Shown piece after piece: positions 19,514 to 27,820 of a stretch of DNA of 64,000 nt. Position numbers and translations under genes: made by a program. Where the stretch lies: NCBI RefSeq assembly GCF_002950945.1, contig NZ_CP012673.1, forward strand, positions 2,046,001 to 2,110,000, given 5' to 3'. The notes beneath the pieces are model-generated. The model was given only the letters and a program-made list of their open reading frames with translations, ran no database searches and was not told the DNA's origin. The stretch comes from Sorangium cellulosum (GTDB lineage Bacteria; Myxococcota_A; Polyangia; Polyangiales; Polyangiaceae). How positions within the stretch are numbered: the first letter of the stretch is position 1; every line of letters starts with the position of its first letter.

Positions 19514-20160
19514 GCGCGTCATTGTATGCCCGGATGACTGCTTCCTGAACATGGTATCAGAAGCGCCAGGTCGGGTGCAATAGGGGTTGTTGGGTTGGCT
19601 CGGGTTCTGGTGGCCAGACGCCAGGGATAGCCGGGGCAGTTCGGGGGCGCCAGCTCTCGGCACAGGGCGAGCCCCGCGCACGTCCCCCGCTGCTCGGCCT
19701 ACGTCCCCGCGTGGGCCACGCCTCGGAGGAGTTCGCTCGTTCATGCACTCGGCACCATCGACCGCTTTAAGCTCGTGGACGGCCGCTTGGATGTCGGACG
19801 CGAGCAGCAGGAGAGCGGGGGATTGCGCATCTGGGTCGCCCGCGCGCGCTCGCGGGCGATGGCCGCACGGCCGGCGACGAGGCCTCGGTCGCCCTGCGGG
19901 TAGGCTGCCCCGATCCGATGCCGGGCGACGAGGCCGAGATCGAGATTCGCCCAAGCTGCGAGGCGGACGACTTCGGCAAGGCGGTCACCCCGGGATTTCG
20001 TGCTCAGGAGGAATGCCTCCGCGCAGAGGTCGAGCGCCAGCAGAACGCGTAGCTCACGGCCATGCGCGAGCCGGGCACCCACGCCCAAGGCCATCGACGC
20101 CGTGTAGGGCGCATCGACGCCGCCCCGCCGATCGCGCCCCCCCCGGCCGAACCGCGCCCC
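19514..20160. other. Gene-poor region upstream of the ABC-3C operon
   Basis: It contains the presumed ABC-3C promoter and, at 19701-19719, a 19-base string ACGTCCCCGCGTGGGCCAC that is repeated exactly upstream of the second HTH-led operon (28185-28203). The following 50 bases also resemble each other at the two sites. On the minus strand, 19745-20060 translates into a helix-like stretch (LLALDLCAEAFLL, LAAWANLDLGLVARHRIG) that may be a gene remnant, but no start is evident. Confidence 0.45.
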
Positions 20161-20302
20161 CGCCCATCTGGACACCCCGCGACCCATCTGGACATCCCGC
20201 CCGCCCATCTGGACACCCCGCGACCCATCTGGACATCCCGCCCGCCCATCTGGACAGGGGGAGGGCTCATCTGGACATGGCGCCCGCCCATCTGGACATC
20301 CC
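20161..20302 (+). repeat. Seven-copy direct repeat array phased every 20-21 bases
   Basis: The core CATCTGGACA (last copies varying only in flanks) begins at 20165, 20185, 20206, 20226, 20247, 20268 and 20289, i.e. spacings 20, 21, 20, 21, 21, 21. The wider unit is close to CCCATCTGGACA plus CCCGC with alternating spacers. The period equals two turns of B-DNA, so all cores face the same side of the helix, as expected for an iteron-like array bound cooperatively by a protein. It ends about 146 bases before the start of the 281-aa gene. Confidence 0.85.
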
Positions 20303-20447
20303 ACCCCGCCGCCTCATCTCCCGGGTTGCCCCACCCCGCCCAGATCCTGCTCCATGCTGGACGTCCTCCCGACCGAGCTCATCCTTGCCCACTTTGCGCC
20401 GTGCCCCGAGGGGCGCGGGTCGCAGGAGGAGGGGTCAAACAGTCATC

Positions 20448-21293
20448 ATGGCAAAGCAAGGAACGGACTTCGATCGCTGGGTCAAGGTCGCCGCCAAGTC
20501 GGAGCGGACCGACAACCCGCTGAACATCCCGTACGACATCGCCGTGCGCGAGGCGGTCACCGCCGCGGCGTTCGTGAAGAAGTACTGGGAGCCCGACGGC
20601 GATCGCCCGGGCCTCAAGCGGGTCAAGAGCCGCCTGCCCGCCTCGATCAGCGACGAGCTGCTCTCCATCGTACACGCCGTGCAGGAAGCGCAGACGCGGC
20701 TGCTGCTCGTCGTCGATCCGGCTGTGGCCGATCTCGGCGAGCGCGCCCGGTTCGTCGTCGATGAGCTCGAGTCGGCGCTCGAGTTCCTGCTCGACGACGA
20801 CGTCGACGAACCCGCCGACGCGCAGCTCGCGCGCATGAAGGAGTTCCACGCGCAGGACGGCCAGCGCTCGAGCGCCCTCTCGCAGGCGCTCCGCGATTAC
20901 GCGGGACTCGCGGAGTCGCTCAAGGACCGCCTGGTCGAGGCGGACGAGGCGTTCGATGTGCGCCTCATCGCCGAGGCCAGGAAGCTGGCGGAGGACCTGC
21001 AACGGCGAGCGCTGGAGGCGGCCCCCGAAGCCGGCGCCTCGGCCGCCGCGACCACGACCCGCAACCAGCTCCTGCACCTCATGGTGGAGCGGGTGGGCGC
21101 CATCCGGAAGACCGCGGCCCACGTGTTCCGGCGCCACCCCGAGATCGCCCGCGAGGTGACGAGCGCCTACGAGCGGCGCCGGCGCGCGGCGGCGCGGCGC
21201 GACAAGGCCCGCAAGGCCGCCGAGGCCGGACAGGCCAACGGCAAGCTGGCGGCGGCGCCCGCGCCCGCGACCCCCACGCCCGCGACCTCCTAA
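20448..21293 (+). CDS. Unknown helical 281-aa protein, intact copy of a local gene family
   Basis: The ATG at 20448 opens a 281-aa protein starting MAKQGTDFDRWVKVAAKSER. It is predicted almost entirely alpha-helical with long charged helices (for example RLIAEARKLAEDLQRRALEA), an acidic DDDVDEPAD patch near residue 120 and a basic, Ala/Pro-rich tail after residue 235. No signal peptide, membrane helix or catalytic motif is visible and I do not recognise the family. Two decayed copies lie at 24898-25470 and 28264-28794. AGGAGGAGG at 20424-20432 is too far upstream to be a normal Shine-Dalgarno. The phased repeat array just upstream suggests specific regulation. The basic tail could bind nucleic acid, which is inference. 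Confidence 0.75.
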   Translation: MAKQGTDFDRWVKVAAKSERTDNPLNIPYDIAVREAVTAAAFVKKYWEPDGDRPGLKRVKSRLPASISDELLSIVHAVQEAQTRLLLVVDPAVADLGERARFVVDELESALEFLLDDDVDEPADAQLARMKEFHAQDGQRSSALSQALRDYAGLAESLKDRLVEADEAFDVRLIAEARKLAEDLQRRALEAAPEAGASAAATTTRNQLLHLMVERVGAIRKTAAHVFRRHPEIAREVTSAYERRRRAAARRDKARKAAEAGQANGKLAAAPAPATPTPATS

Positions 21294-22324
21294 TTATCGA
21301 CGGCCGCGAGCTCGCGCGCTTCCTCCTCGACGCCGCGGCCGCTCCGCGGTCGACCAGGCTGCGGCTCCAGTCCACGCTCGAGGACCTCGCCGGGAGAGGA
21401 CCCCGAGGTCGCCGGCGTCCACATCGACGCCCGCGGCCGCTCCGCGGTCGCTCACGCCGCGGCGTCGTGCCCACGCTCGAGGAGCTCGCCGGCGACGTGG
21501 CCGAGCTCGACCAGGTGGCCATGGACGGCGACGGCCCCGAGTTCGCGCGGCGCTTCTACCTGGAGGAGATCATCCCGTCGCCGTAAGGCGAACCTCCCGA
21601 ACGCCCGCGGCCCCCAGCCCGCCGCTGGACGGCGCTGCGGCCGGCCTGCCGAGATGAGCAGCCAGACCTCCCCAGGGCGCCCCTCAACGCGTCCACGCCG
21701 CCGCCGGGCGGCGCAGGTCGCCGCCGTACCGAGCTCGGCACGGCTGGCGTCCAGGTGGACGCCCGCGAGCTCGGGATGGCGCCGCATCGCGCTACACGGC
21801 GTCGGAGCAGACAGCGCGGCCGCGGCGTCGAAGAGGATGCCGGCGGAGCTCGGCGCCGTTGATGCCCTGCCGGGCGCGGAGCGGCCGCACAGGTCGAGGC
21901 CACATCGGGCGTTGGTGACTGGCCGTTCGTCGACCAGTTGGTTGACGAACACTCCAGCCGCGTAGCCGCATACGCACCTGCGCAGCACCGCCGACGAGCT
22001 TGGTAGCGCGCCGGCGTCGCGCTACCTGGCGCCGGAGCAGATCGCGCGGCCGCGGCGTCGAGATGAACGCAAGCGAGCCCCGGGAGGGGCGCCGGCGTGT
22101 CTCGCTGAGAGGGGAGCCGCCCGGAGCTCCTGGGGCAGGCGCGCTTGGCGTCGAGGCGGCCAAGGGCGAGCTCGGGCCCCTCTCCGGCGTCAGTGAGTTG
22201 CCCACCTGGGACCGTCCCAATCAACGAGCTCCGAATTTACTGAATTACCTGATTGTCAATACAAATCGACGCGGAGTCGGCGCCGCCGCCCCCTGCCCAC
22301 GTCACATCGATCTACAATCCGGGC
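21294..22324. other. Degenerate non-coding stretch with repeat remnants
   Basis: No supported gene. Around 21470-21590 a short frame reads TLEELAGDVAELDQVAMDGD and ends RRFYLEEIIPSP. Its last 30 bases recur in altered form at 23560-23590, so both look like fragments of the same lost gene. An interspersed 38-base repeat lies at 21676-21713. The rest is GC-rich sequence with open frames on several strands that have no family features. Confidence 0.5.
21676..21713 (+). repeat. Interspersed 38-bp repeat, copy a
   Basis: The pattern is GGCGCCCCT, three variable bases, CGCGTCCACGC, then CCGC(C/T)GGGCGGCG. Four copies in the same orientation occur between 21.6 and 24.9 kb, always in degenerate intergenic sequence. 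The 3' part CGCCGCC/GGGCGGCG can fold back. Confidence 0.6.
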
Positions 22325-22807
22325 ATGCCTCACCAGGATCAGCCCCTCACTAACGACGACGAAGAGGACGAGGTTCTGCTCAGCGAAGAGGACGAGGATT
22401 TGCTCGAGTGGGCGTCCACGGCCGAGCTCTACGCAGTCGGCTACATCCGGATCCTCGCCGACGCGATCGAGCGTGGTGACGACGATCTCCAGGTGGATCC
22501 CATGGCGTGGGAAAACACGCTGACCGCCGTCGAGTGGGCGATGTTGGAGCACATTCGCGGTCGCCTGCACGGGCCTACAGCCATCACCGTGGAAGACGTC
22601 GAGCGGATGCGGCGACTCCGCGGACTAGGCTCCTCTGCCCTCTCGGGCGGTGAGCGGTCGCCCGAGCTCGGCACGCTCGCTCTGCGGTGCATGGAGTCTC
22701 TGTTCGGACCGGACTGGAAGCGCGCGGCGCGGGAAGCCGCGTCCTACGCGCGCGCTCTCAGTCAGGTTGTCCACCCTCGTAGCGGCACAGAACAGGAACC
22801 CCGATGA
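22325..22807 (+). CDS. Unknown acidic protein, paralogue of 24153-24515
   Basis: This is a 160-aa protein from the ATG at 22325. It has an acidic N terminus (DDEEDEVLLSEEDEDLLEW), then helices with VGYIRILADAIERGDDDLQVDP, MAWENTLTAVEWAMLEHIRGR, GPTAITVEDVERMRRLR and LRCMESLFGPDW. The same blocks in the same order appear in the 120-aa protein at 24153-24515, about 50% identical over the shared core, so the pair is a genuine family. No signal peptide or known domain. Its last 50 bases overlap, tail to tail, the lipoprotein gene at 22758. Function unknown. Confidence 0.7.
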   Translation: MPHQDQPLTNDDEEDEVLLSEEDEDLLEWASTAELYAVGYIRILADAIERGDDDLQVDPMAWENTLTAVEWAMLEHIRGRLHGPTAITVEDVERMRRLRGLGSSALSGGERSPELGTLALRCMESLFGPDWKRAAREAASYARALSQVVHPRSGTEQEPR

Positions 22808-23210
22808 CGAACCGACAAACATCTCCGTTTTCGTAATAGTACCAGCAGCTGCTAGCCAGGCCGAGGGCTCGGCATTGCATCAGTAGTCCAGTTTTGACGT
22901 TGGATTTGAACGGGTGTCTTCGTCCGGCCGGGCAAGATATTCCTGCATCGGCGCACTTCTCCATGCACTCGGCGCCGTGCTCACGTCTCTTGCAGCGGAT
23001 GATCTTGAATGAGCCGATCGCCTCCGGTTCGGTCGTAGAACCATTCTCCGTACCGTCGTCAAATGTCAGATCGTCAGCTTCTGGATCGCTGGTTTGTGCG
23101 TCGCGCTCCGTCTCGGAGAGATTTTCTGATGGGTGCATGACACAAGATGCAACGCATAGAGCGACTCCGTGGAGAGAGATTACGGCGGCAACCGTCGGAA
23201 CCATTCGCAT
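22758..23210 (-). CDS. Cysteine-rich lipoprotein of unknown function
   Basis: This is a 150-aa protein with a signal peptide ending in the lipobox VASC (Cys23). An acidic linker (residues 30-66, DPEADDLTFDDGTENGS type) follows, then a compact C-terminal domain with eight cysteines, including ECMEKCADAGISCPAG and SCWYYYENGDVC. Disulphide-rich lipoproteins of this build in myxobacteria include polymorphic, contact-delivered toxins of the Sit type. That is only a possibility here, since no immunity gene is obvious next to it. Base composition is lower in GC than the surrounding chromosome. Start ATG 23210; ATG 23204 is an alternative. Confidence 0.65.
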   Translation of the reverse strand: MRMVPTVAAVISLHGVALCVASCVMHPSENLSETERDAQTSDPEADDLTFDDGTENGSTTEPEAIGSFKIIRCKRREHGAECMEKCADAGISCPAGRRHPFKSNVKTGLLMQCRALGLASSCWYYYENGDVCRFVIGVPVLCRYEGGQPD

Positions 23211-23636
23211 GGTACGGGCGACGCAAGCTGCGAGCCACCTCGCTCGAGTGTGACGGTGTCACCAGGTGCGCATTCTGGAGCCGGAGGACGAGGAGAATCC
23301 GCCGTAGTAGGCATCGTCCGGGGTGTTCTGCGTTGTTCGCGAAGTAAGCCTGTTGCCTGGCGCACGTTCGACGCCGCAACCTCGAACAAGCCTCGGTCGC
23401 CCGCGACGAGCTGCCCGTGGGCGCTGGCCCGTGCAGCGCGTCCGCGGGGCCAAGATGAACGCCGGCGCCCGCTGGTTCCCCAGGAGCTCGACGCCGGCCG
23501 CGGCGCGCTGGTGCCCCCAGGAACTCGACGGCGGCCGACTCGACGCCGGCCGGGGCGCTTCTCCCTGGAGGAGATGATCCGCACCTCGTGCAACGTCTCG
23601 CCGCCTCGCCGGGGGCGAGGCGCCCGTACCCTCCAC

Positions 23637-23671
23637 GGCGCCCCTCGGCGCGTCCACGCCGGCTGGACGGC
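23637..23671 (+). repeat. Interspersed 38-bp repeat, copy b
   Basis: This copy has the GGCGCCCCT and CGCGTCCACGC blocks but a degraded 3' part (GGCTGGACGGC instead of CCGCTGGGCGGCG). Confidence 0.45.
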
Positions 23672-23705
23672 ACAGCGGCCCGCCTCGCCGCCAGAGCTCC
23701 CCGCG

Positions 23706-23743
23706 ACGCCCCTTGGCGCGTCCACGCTGCCGCTGGGCGGCGC
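23706..23743 (+). repeat. Interspersed 38-bp repeat, copy c
   Basis: It begins GACGCCCCT rather than GGCGCCCCT; the GCGCGTCCACGC and CCGCTGGGCGGCG blocks are intact. It lies only 34 bases after copy b. Confidence 0.55.
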
Positions 23744-24152
23744 CGGGGTGCCTACCACGGGGACGTGGGTCTCGTGCTTGTTGTCAAGAAAAAAGACGCT
23801 GCTGGGAGGGCCGGTCACGCCGGCCGCTCGCTCGCAAATTCCCTCATCGGAAGGCGCATTCGGACCACCCTCGGCACCTCGCCGAACGCCGCAAACTACC
23901 CCGCGCATGGTCCATCCACGCTCAACCGGCTTTGGTCCGCGACTCGCATGCTGAAACATCATGCAGATCGGTCGGCTCATTTCCGCTGTCGTCTTTCTCC
24001 CGTGGATCGCTCTCGGTGTTGCCTCCTGCTGGATGCCACCATCGGAGGTGATTCCGGAGACCGAGTCGTTCTGTCGCATTGATAACGATTGATGGCGAAG
24101 GTTACTGATCGGGATCACGCATGCCACGAACGGCTTCTCGCGCGGCTCGCTC

Positions 24153-24515
24153 TCAATCTGAGCCGAACAAACTCTCCATGCACTGGAGCGAGAGCCGGTA
24201 CAGCTCGGGCGGCCGCTCCCCGCCAGCCAGCGCGGCGGAGCCCATCGTGTGAAGTCGGCGCATCCGCTCAACGTCCGCCACGGTGATGGTCGTGGGGCCC
24301 TGAACGCGCCCGTTCACATGCTCCATCATCGCCCACTCGGCGGCGACCATGGTGTTCTCCCACGCGGAGGGATCCACCCCAAGATCGGCGTCGCAGCGCT
24401 TCAGCGCGCAGGCAAGGAGGTAGATATAACCAAGGGCGAAGACCTGGGCATAGACCGTCCATGCGAGCTCTTCTTCCAGGTCTTCCTCCGCGTCGGTCCG
24501 CTCCTCGTTGGTCAT
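24153..24515 (-). CDS. Unknown acidic protein, shorter paralogue of 22325-22807
   Basis: This is a 120-aa protein from the ATG at 24515 (MTNEERTDAEEDLEEEL). The shared blocks are VFALGYIYLLACALKRCDADLGVDP, SAWENTMVAAEWAMMEHVNGR, GPTTITVADVERMRRLH and LQCMESLFGSD. It stops where the longer paralogue continues for about 30 more residues, so it is either naturally short or lost its tail. The two genes point toward each other across the lipoprotein and the degenerate stretch, consistent with an old local duplication with inversion. Confidence 0.68.
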   Translation of the reverse strand: MTNEERTDAEEDLEEELAWTVYAQVFALGYIYLLACALKRCDADLGVDPSAWENTMVAAEWAMMEHVNGRVQGPTTITVADVERMRRLHTMGSAALAGGERPPELYRLSLQCMESLFGSD

Positions 24516-24853
24516 GGCGTGCACTGTACTTCCGTGCCGAGGGGCTGCCAGCTGCGGGAGCCGCTCCAGGCGCGCGGCCACAGGGGCGCAGAACGGCCGC
24601 AGGCACGCCGAACCGCTCGCTCAGCGCGAGCTCGTCGCGCGCGTAGGCGTCCTGGCGCACGGCCGTTGCCCGGGCCTTGGCGCGCGAGCTGCCCGAGCGC
24701 GCTGGTGCCCCGCGCTCCCTTCGGGCACCCCGCGGCGCGCCCACGCCGCCGCGGGGGCGCCTGCGCCGCCCGAATCTCCCCGGCGCCCCTGCACGCGTCC
24801 ACGCTCCCGCTGGGCGGCGCTGGCGGTCGTCCCGTCGAGCTCGGCGCGGCTGC
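24516..24853. other. Intergenic, no gene seen
   Basis: Contains the presumed promoter of the 120-aa gene and, at 24782-24819, a further copy of the interspersed repeat. Several overlapping open frames exist only because of the base composition. Confidence 0.45.
24782..24819 (+). repeat. Interspersed 38-bp repeat, copy d
   Basis: Close to copy a over its whole length (variable bases GCA). It lies 35 bases before the SDR gene fragment at 24854. Confidence 0.58.
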
Positions 24854-24898
24854 GCCAGCTGGGGCACCGGCGCTCAATCCCCCGGCTGGATGGCGACG
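24854..24898 (-). pseudogene. 3'-end fragment of an SDR gene
   Basis: These 45 bases match 31271-31315, the last codons and stop of the SDR gene (reading SVAIQPGD then stop) plus 19 downstream bases, with only two differences. The fragment is fused directly to the 5'-truncated 281-aa gene copy, so an SDR gene once lay here or was rearranged into this spot. Confidence 0.7.
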
Positions 24899-25470
24899 CT
24901 TCGATCGCTGGGTCAAGGTCGCCGCCAAGTCGGAGCGGACCGACAACCCGCTGAACATCCCGTACGACATCGCCGTGCGCGAGGCGGCCGTCGCCGCGGC
25001 GTTCGTGAAGAAGTACTGGGAGCCCGGCGGCGATCGCCCGGGCCTCAAGCGGGTCAAGAACCGCCTGCCCGCCTCGAGCAGCGACGAGCTGCTCTCCGTC
25101 GTGCACGCCGTGCAGGAAGCGCAGACGCGGCTGCTCCTCGTCGTCGATCCGGCCGTGGCCGATCTCGGCGAGCGCGCCCGGTTCGTGGTCGATGAGCTCG
25201 AGTCCGCGCTTGAGTTCCTGCTCGACGACGACGTCGACGAGCCCGCCGACGCGCAGCATGGTCGAGCGGGTGGGCGCCATCCGGAAGACCGCGGCCCACG
25301 TGTTCCGGCGCCACCCCGAGATCGCCCGCGAGGTGACGAGCGCCTACGAGCGGCGCCGGCGCGCGGCGGCGCGGCGCGACAAGGCCCGCAAGGCCGCCGA
25401 GGCCGGACAGGCCAACGGCAAGCCGGCCGCGGCGCCCGCGGCCACGACCCCCGCGCCCACGACCTCCTAA
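24898..25470 (+). pseudogene. Decayed copy 2 of the 281-aa gene family
   Basis: Nearly identical to 20465-21293 but lacking the first six codons and 254 internal bases (equivalent to 20826-21079); the junction is at about 25256. Because 254 is not a multiple of three, the frame changes: DDDVDEPADAQ is followed by out-of-frame sequence, while the C-terminal part (VERVGAIRKTAAHVFRRHPE) is open in another frame to the TAA at 25470. It has no usable start, so it is a pseudogene. High remaining identity shows that the event is recent. Confidence 0.85.
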
Positions 25471-25572
25471 ACATCGGCCGGCGGGCGGCGGCTTCAACCC
25501 CCATCATGCCGCGGGGTGACGCACGTCGGCAGACTCTCCGCTCTGGCCAGAGGACCGCTGGCGCGATAGCTT

Positions 25573-26058
25573 GTGCGGGTGCGAGATCCAGCCGCCAGAG
25601 GTCGAACGGATACCGCGTCGCTCGTCGTCGCAGCCCGACCCGACGCGGTCTACCGTGCCTTCGCCGATCCCGACGCGCTGATGGCGTGGCTCCCGCCCGA
25701 GAGCATGACCGGTGGCGTCCTCGACTACGACTTTCGCGAGGGCGGTCGCTACCGCATCGAGCTGACCTACGATGAGGCAGCGCCCTCCGGTGCGGGCAAG
25801 ACCACAGGGCGGACCGACGTCAGCACCGGGCGCTTCCTCTCGCTGGAGCCGGGCAAGCGCATCGTCCAATCGGTCGAGTTCGAGTCGTCGGACGCTTCGT
25901 TCGCGGGCGAGATGGTGATGACGTGGTCGTTCGAACCGCTGCCCGCAGGGACCCGCATCACCATCACCGCGGAGAACGTCCCGCCCGGCATCAGCCAGGC
26001 CGACCACGACGCCGGCCTTCGATCGTCCCTGGAGAATCTCGCGCGCTACCTGGGGTGA
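25573..26058 (+). CDS. SRPBCC (AHSA1-type) family protein, copy A
   Basis: This is a 161-aa protein from GTG 25573 (GTG 25579 is an alternative). The helix-grip START-like fold is recognisable from VVAARPDAVYRAFADPDALMAWLPP near the N terminus, the central GGRYRIELTYDEA, GRFLSLEPGKRIVQSVEFES and the C-terminal GITQ-like GISQADHDAGLRSSLENLARYL helix. Proteins of this group bind hydrophobic ligands or act as chaperone activators; the ligand is unknown. A second copy at 30747-31232 differs at about a dozen residues, and the identity extends about 30 bases on each side, so the block was duplicated. Confidence 0.85.
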   Translation: MRVRDPAARGRTDTASLVVAARPDAVYRAFADPDALMAWLPPESMTGGVLDYDFREGGRYRIELTYDEAAPSGAGKTTGRTDVSTGRFLSLEPGKRIVQSVEFESSDASFAGEMVMTWSFEPLPAGTRITITAENVPPGISQADHDAGLRSSLENLARYLG

Positions 26059-26162
26059 CGCCTGCCTCTTGCGCGGAGCGACCGGGCCGCCGCGACGCCG
26101 AGGCTCGGAGGGCCCCTCTCCCTGCTCGCTGGGTGGCGCGTTCGATGGCGTTGTGTGTGTCC

Positions 26163-27593
26163 TTATCCATGACGCCCCCCCTTCTTGCTGCTCTTCTGCG
26201 TCGCCTTCGTGCCCGTCTTCCTGGGCTTCGCCGCGGGTTTCGACGTCGACTTGACCGTCTTTGCCTTCGGCTTGGTCTTCTTCGAAGCAGCGGGCTTCGC
26301 GGCTCCCCCTCTCGACATGGTCTTCCCTCGCATCGCCGACTCGAAGCGGGGATGGGCCCGGAGGACGCAAGCCACGGAGACCTCCGTGGCATCGAAGATG
26401 GGCGGGGGACAGCCCGCTGCTTTCATCGTGCTGCGGATGGTCTGGATACCTTGTCCCTCCGCCTGGGCGAGCTGGAGGCGAGAGAGGAACCAGGCGAGCG
26501 CCTGGTTTCGCCAGCGGGGCGTGACGGAGCCCGTACGGAGGTTCTCCAGCGTCACACCGACGGGAAGCGGCCCCGGTGAGACGAGCTCGATGCGATCACG
26601 GTACGAGGTGAAGCGGCCAGGATCGACGAGCTCATAGTCTCGATGCGCGAGCGCATTGACCATCGCCTCCTGGAGAGCTCGCTGTGGATACTTCTGCGCA
26701 TTCGGCGCCTCGAGGTCGGTCTTGTCGAACAGCGTCACGGCTTCCGCGTCGAGGAGCTCCTGAAGGCGGCGCGCCTGATCGAGCAGCGTCCCGGGGATCT
26801 CGACGCGACGAGCGACGGGAGCGGTGCGATCGAGCCCCGGGTACGCGGAGAAGATCGAGAACGCGCCGGGGATGAAGCGCTGGGGCTCTCGTCCGAAGAG
26901 CAACACGGCGAAGTTCCTCGGACGCAGCACGCCGGAGAGCGGCTCGGCCACGCACAGCGAGGGCACGAACGGCGAGAGCTGGGCCCCGTCGACCAGGTAG
27001 GGATCGACACCACGGTCGAGCGTGAAGACCCCCATGCGCTGCAGCGCGTCCCTCAGCGTGAGGAGGTCGATGTCGTTCACGGTCGCGGCGCTGCACGGCC
27101 TCCGATCCCAGGGCTCCAGAGCCCCCTTGCGAACGAGCAGGTCCTTGAGGAGCCCGTTCCGCGCCTCAATGGTGGAGCGGCTCGCCCGCACGAAGTGCTT
27201 CGCCCCCTCGTTGCTTCGGCGAAACGTGTGCGCGGAGCGCATGGCAGGTTGGAGGAAGACCAGGATCCGCCGCTGCGGATCGTCCGACTCGAGCTCCTCG
27301 ACCAACGGCGCCAGAGGCGGAGAGACGCGATCCCTGCACCGAGTCAGGACGGTGTTCTCGACCTCCTTCAAGCGCGCTGCGATCAGCCCCGTGCGAACGA
27401 GCTTGGGAAATCCGCTCTCGTCCTTCTCCTCCTTCGCGCCGCACACCACGTAGCCGCCGCCCAGATTCTGGAGGTCGTTCGCGAAGGCAGAGAGCGTCTC
27501 GACGACGTCGTTGACGTCAGCGACGTTCTCTTTCCACTCCGTCTGCTCGCTCTCCCGTCTCGCGAGCTCCACGAGGTCGATGCGGGCCGTCAC
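26163..27593 (-). CDS. AlbA_2 (Schlafen-like) plus RecG-like HATPase domain protein
   Basis: This is a 476-aa protein from GTG 27593 (GTGA overlap with the previous stop). The N-terminal AlbA_2/Schlafen-type domain carries ESEQTEWKENV and GGGYVVCGAKEE. The middle contains LFGREPQRFIPGA. The C-terminal HATPase_c_4 (RecG-like) domain has LQEAMVNALAHRDYE, DRIELVSPGPLP and AEGQGIQTIRSTMKAAG. The last 70 residues are a Lys/Ala/Ser/Pro-rich histone-H1-like tail that probably binds DNA. Members of this family appear in defence islands and as regulators. It ends a three-gene, fully overlapping operon with an excisionase-like HTH leader. Confidence 0.82.
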   Translation of the reverse strand: MTARIDLVELARRESEQTEWKENVADVNDVVETLSAFANDLQNLGGGYVVCGAKEEKDESGFPKLVRTGLIAARLKEVENTVLTRCRDRVSPPLAPLVEELESDDPQRRILVFLQPAMRSAHTFRRSNEGAKHFVRASRSTIEARNGLLKDLLVRKGALEPWDRRPCSAATVNDIDLLTLRDALQRMGVFTLDRGVDPYLVDGAQLSPFVPSLCVAEPLSGVLRPRNFAVLLFGREPQRFIPGAFSIFSAYPGLDRTAPVARRVEIPGTLLDQARRLQELLDAEAVTLFDKTDLEAPNAQKYPQRALQEAMVNALAHRDYELVDPGRFTSYRDRIELVSPGPLPVGVTLENLRTGSVTPRWRNQALAWFLSRLQLAQAEGQGIQTIRSTMKAAGCPPPIFDATEVSVACVLRAHPRFESAMRGKTMSRGGAAKPAASKKTKPKAKTVKSTSKPAAKPRKTGTKATQKSSKKGGRHG

Positions 27594-27820
27594 GAGAGCA
27601 CCGCCTTCTTGCCCGCACCGATGAGGCGCGCACACGCATCGCGCAGGCCAGCCAGCGCAGCGTCGAGCTGCTCTTCCGTCTGGAGCTTCTTGTCGCCCGC
27701 GCGCTCGGCGAAGCGCTCTGCTGCCGACTCGCCCGCCTTGGCGAGGTCCATCTCACCGAAGCGTGCGACCAGGAGGCGAAGCTTCAGCAGCCGATCGAGA
27801 TCGAGCGCCGCTCCGGTCAT
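27590..27820 (-). CDS. Small protein with BrxE-like N terminus, probably a deletion product
   Basis: This is a 76-aa protein from ATG 27820 (ATGA overlap upstream, GTGA overlap downstream). The start LDRLLKLRLLVARFGEMDLA closely resembles the first strand-helix of BrxE, the leading protein of type 6 BREX systems, as I remember that family. The rest (AERFAERAGDKKLQTEEQL, LRDACARLIGAGKK) does not continue as BrxE, which is usually near 200 aa. It may be a BrxE relic fused by deletion to the end of another gene, or an independent short protein. The name is therefore tentative, and recognition rests on about 20 residues. Confidence 0.5.
   Translation of the reverse strand: MTGAALDLDRLLKLRLLVARFGEMDLAKAGESAAERFAERAGDKKLQTEEQLDAALAGLRDACARLIGAGKKAVLS

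Larger units (their letters stand above)
23211..24152. other. Gene-poor 0.9-kb stretch with repeat remnants
   Basis: Long open frames on the minus strand here (to 24271) have no start signal, no family features and biased composition, so I do not call them. Two interspersed repeats lie at 23637-23671 and 23706-23743. The segment near 23560-23590 resembles 21551-21580. The right part (23760-24100) is less GC-rich, and I see nothing recognisable in it. Confidence 0.5.

Noticed and set aside
20161..20302. CRISPR array
   Set aside because: Repeat cores are about 10 bases with nearly identical spacers and a 20-21-base period; no cas genes. It is a tandem array, not CRISPR.
19587..20447. N-terminal extension of the 281-aa protein through the repeat array
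   Set aside because: The upstream frame is Pro/Arg low-complexity sequence that is missing from the other copies; similarity begins near the ATG at 20448.
22000..24150. tRNA-Asn attachment-site copy (attR)
   Set aside because: I looked for the tRNA 3' end string near CAGCAGCTGGAGCC and found no convincing second copy in the window.
23180..24271. 363-aa minus-strand open frame
   Set aside because: No family similarity, runs through interspersed repeats, and overlaps the real 120-aa and lipoprotein genes.
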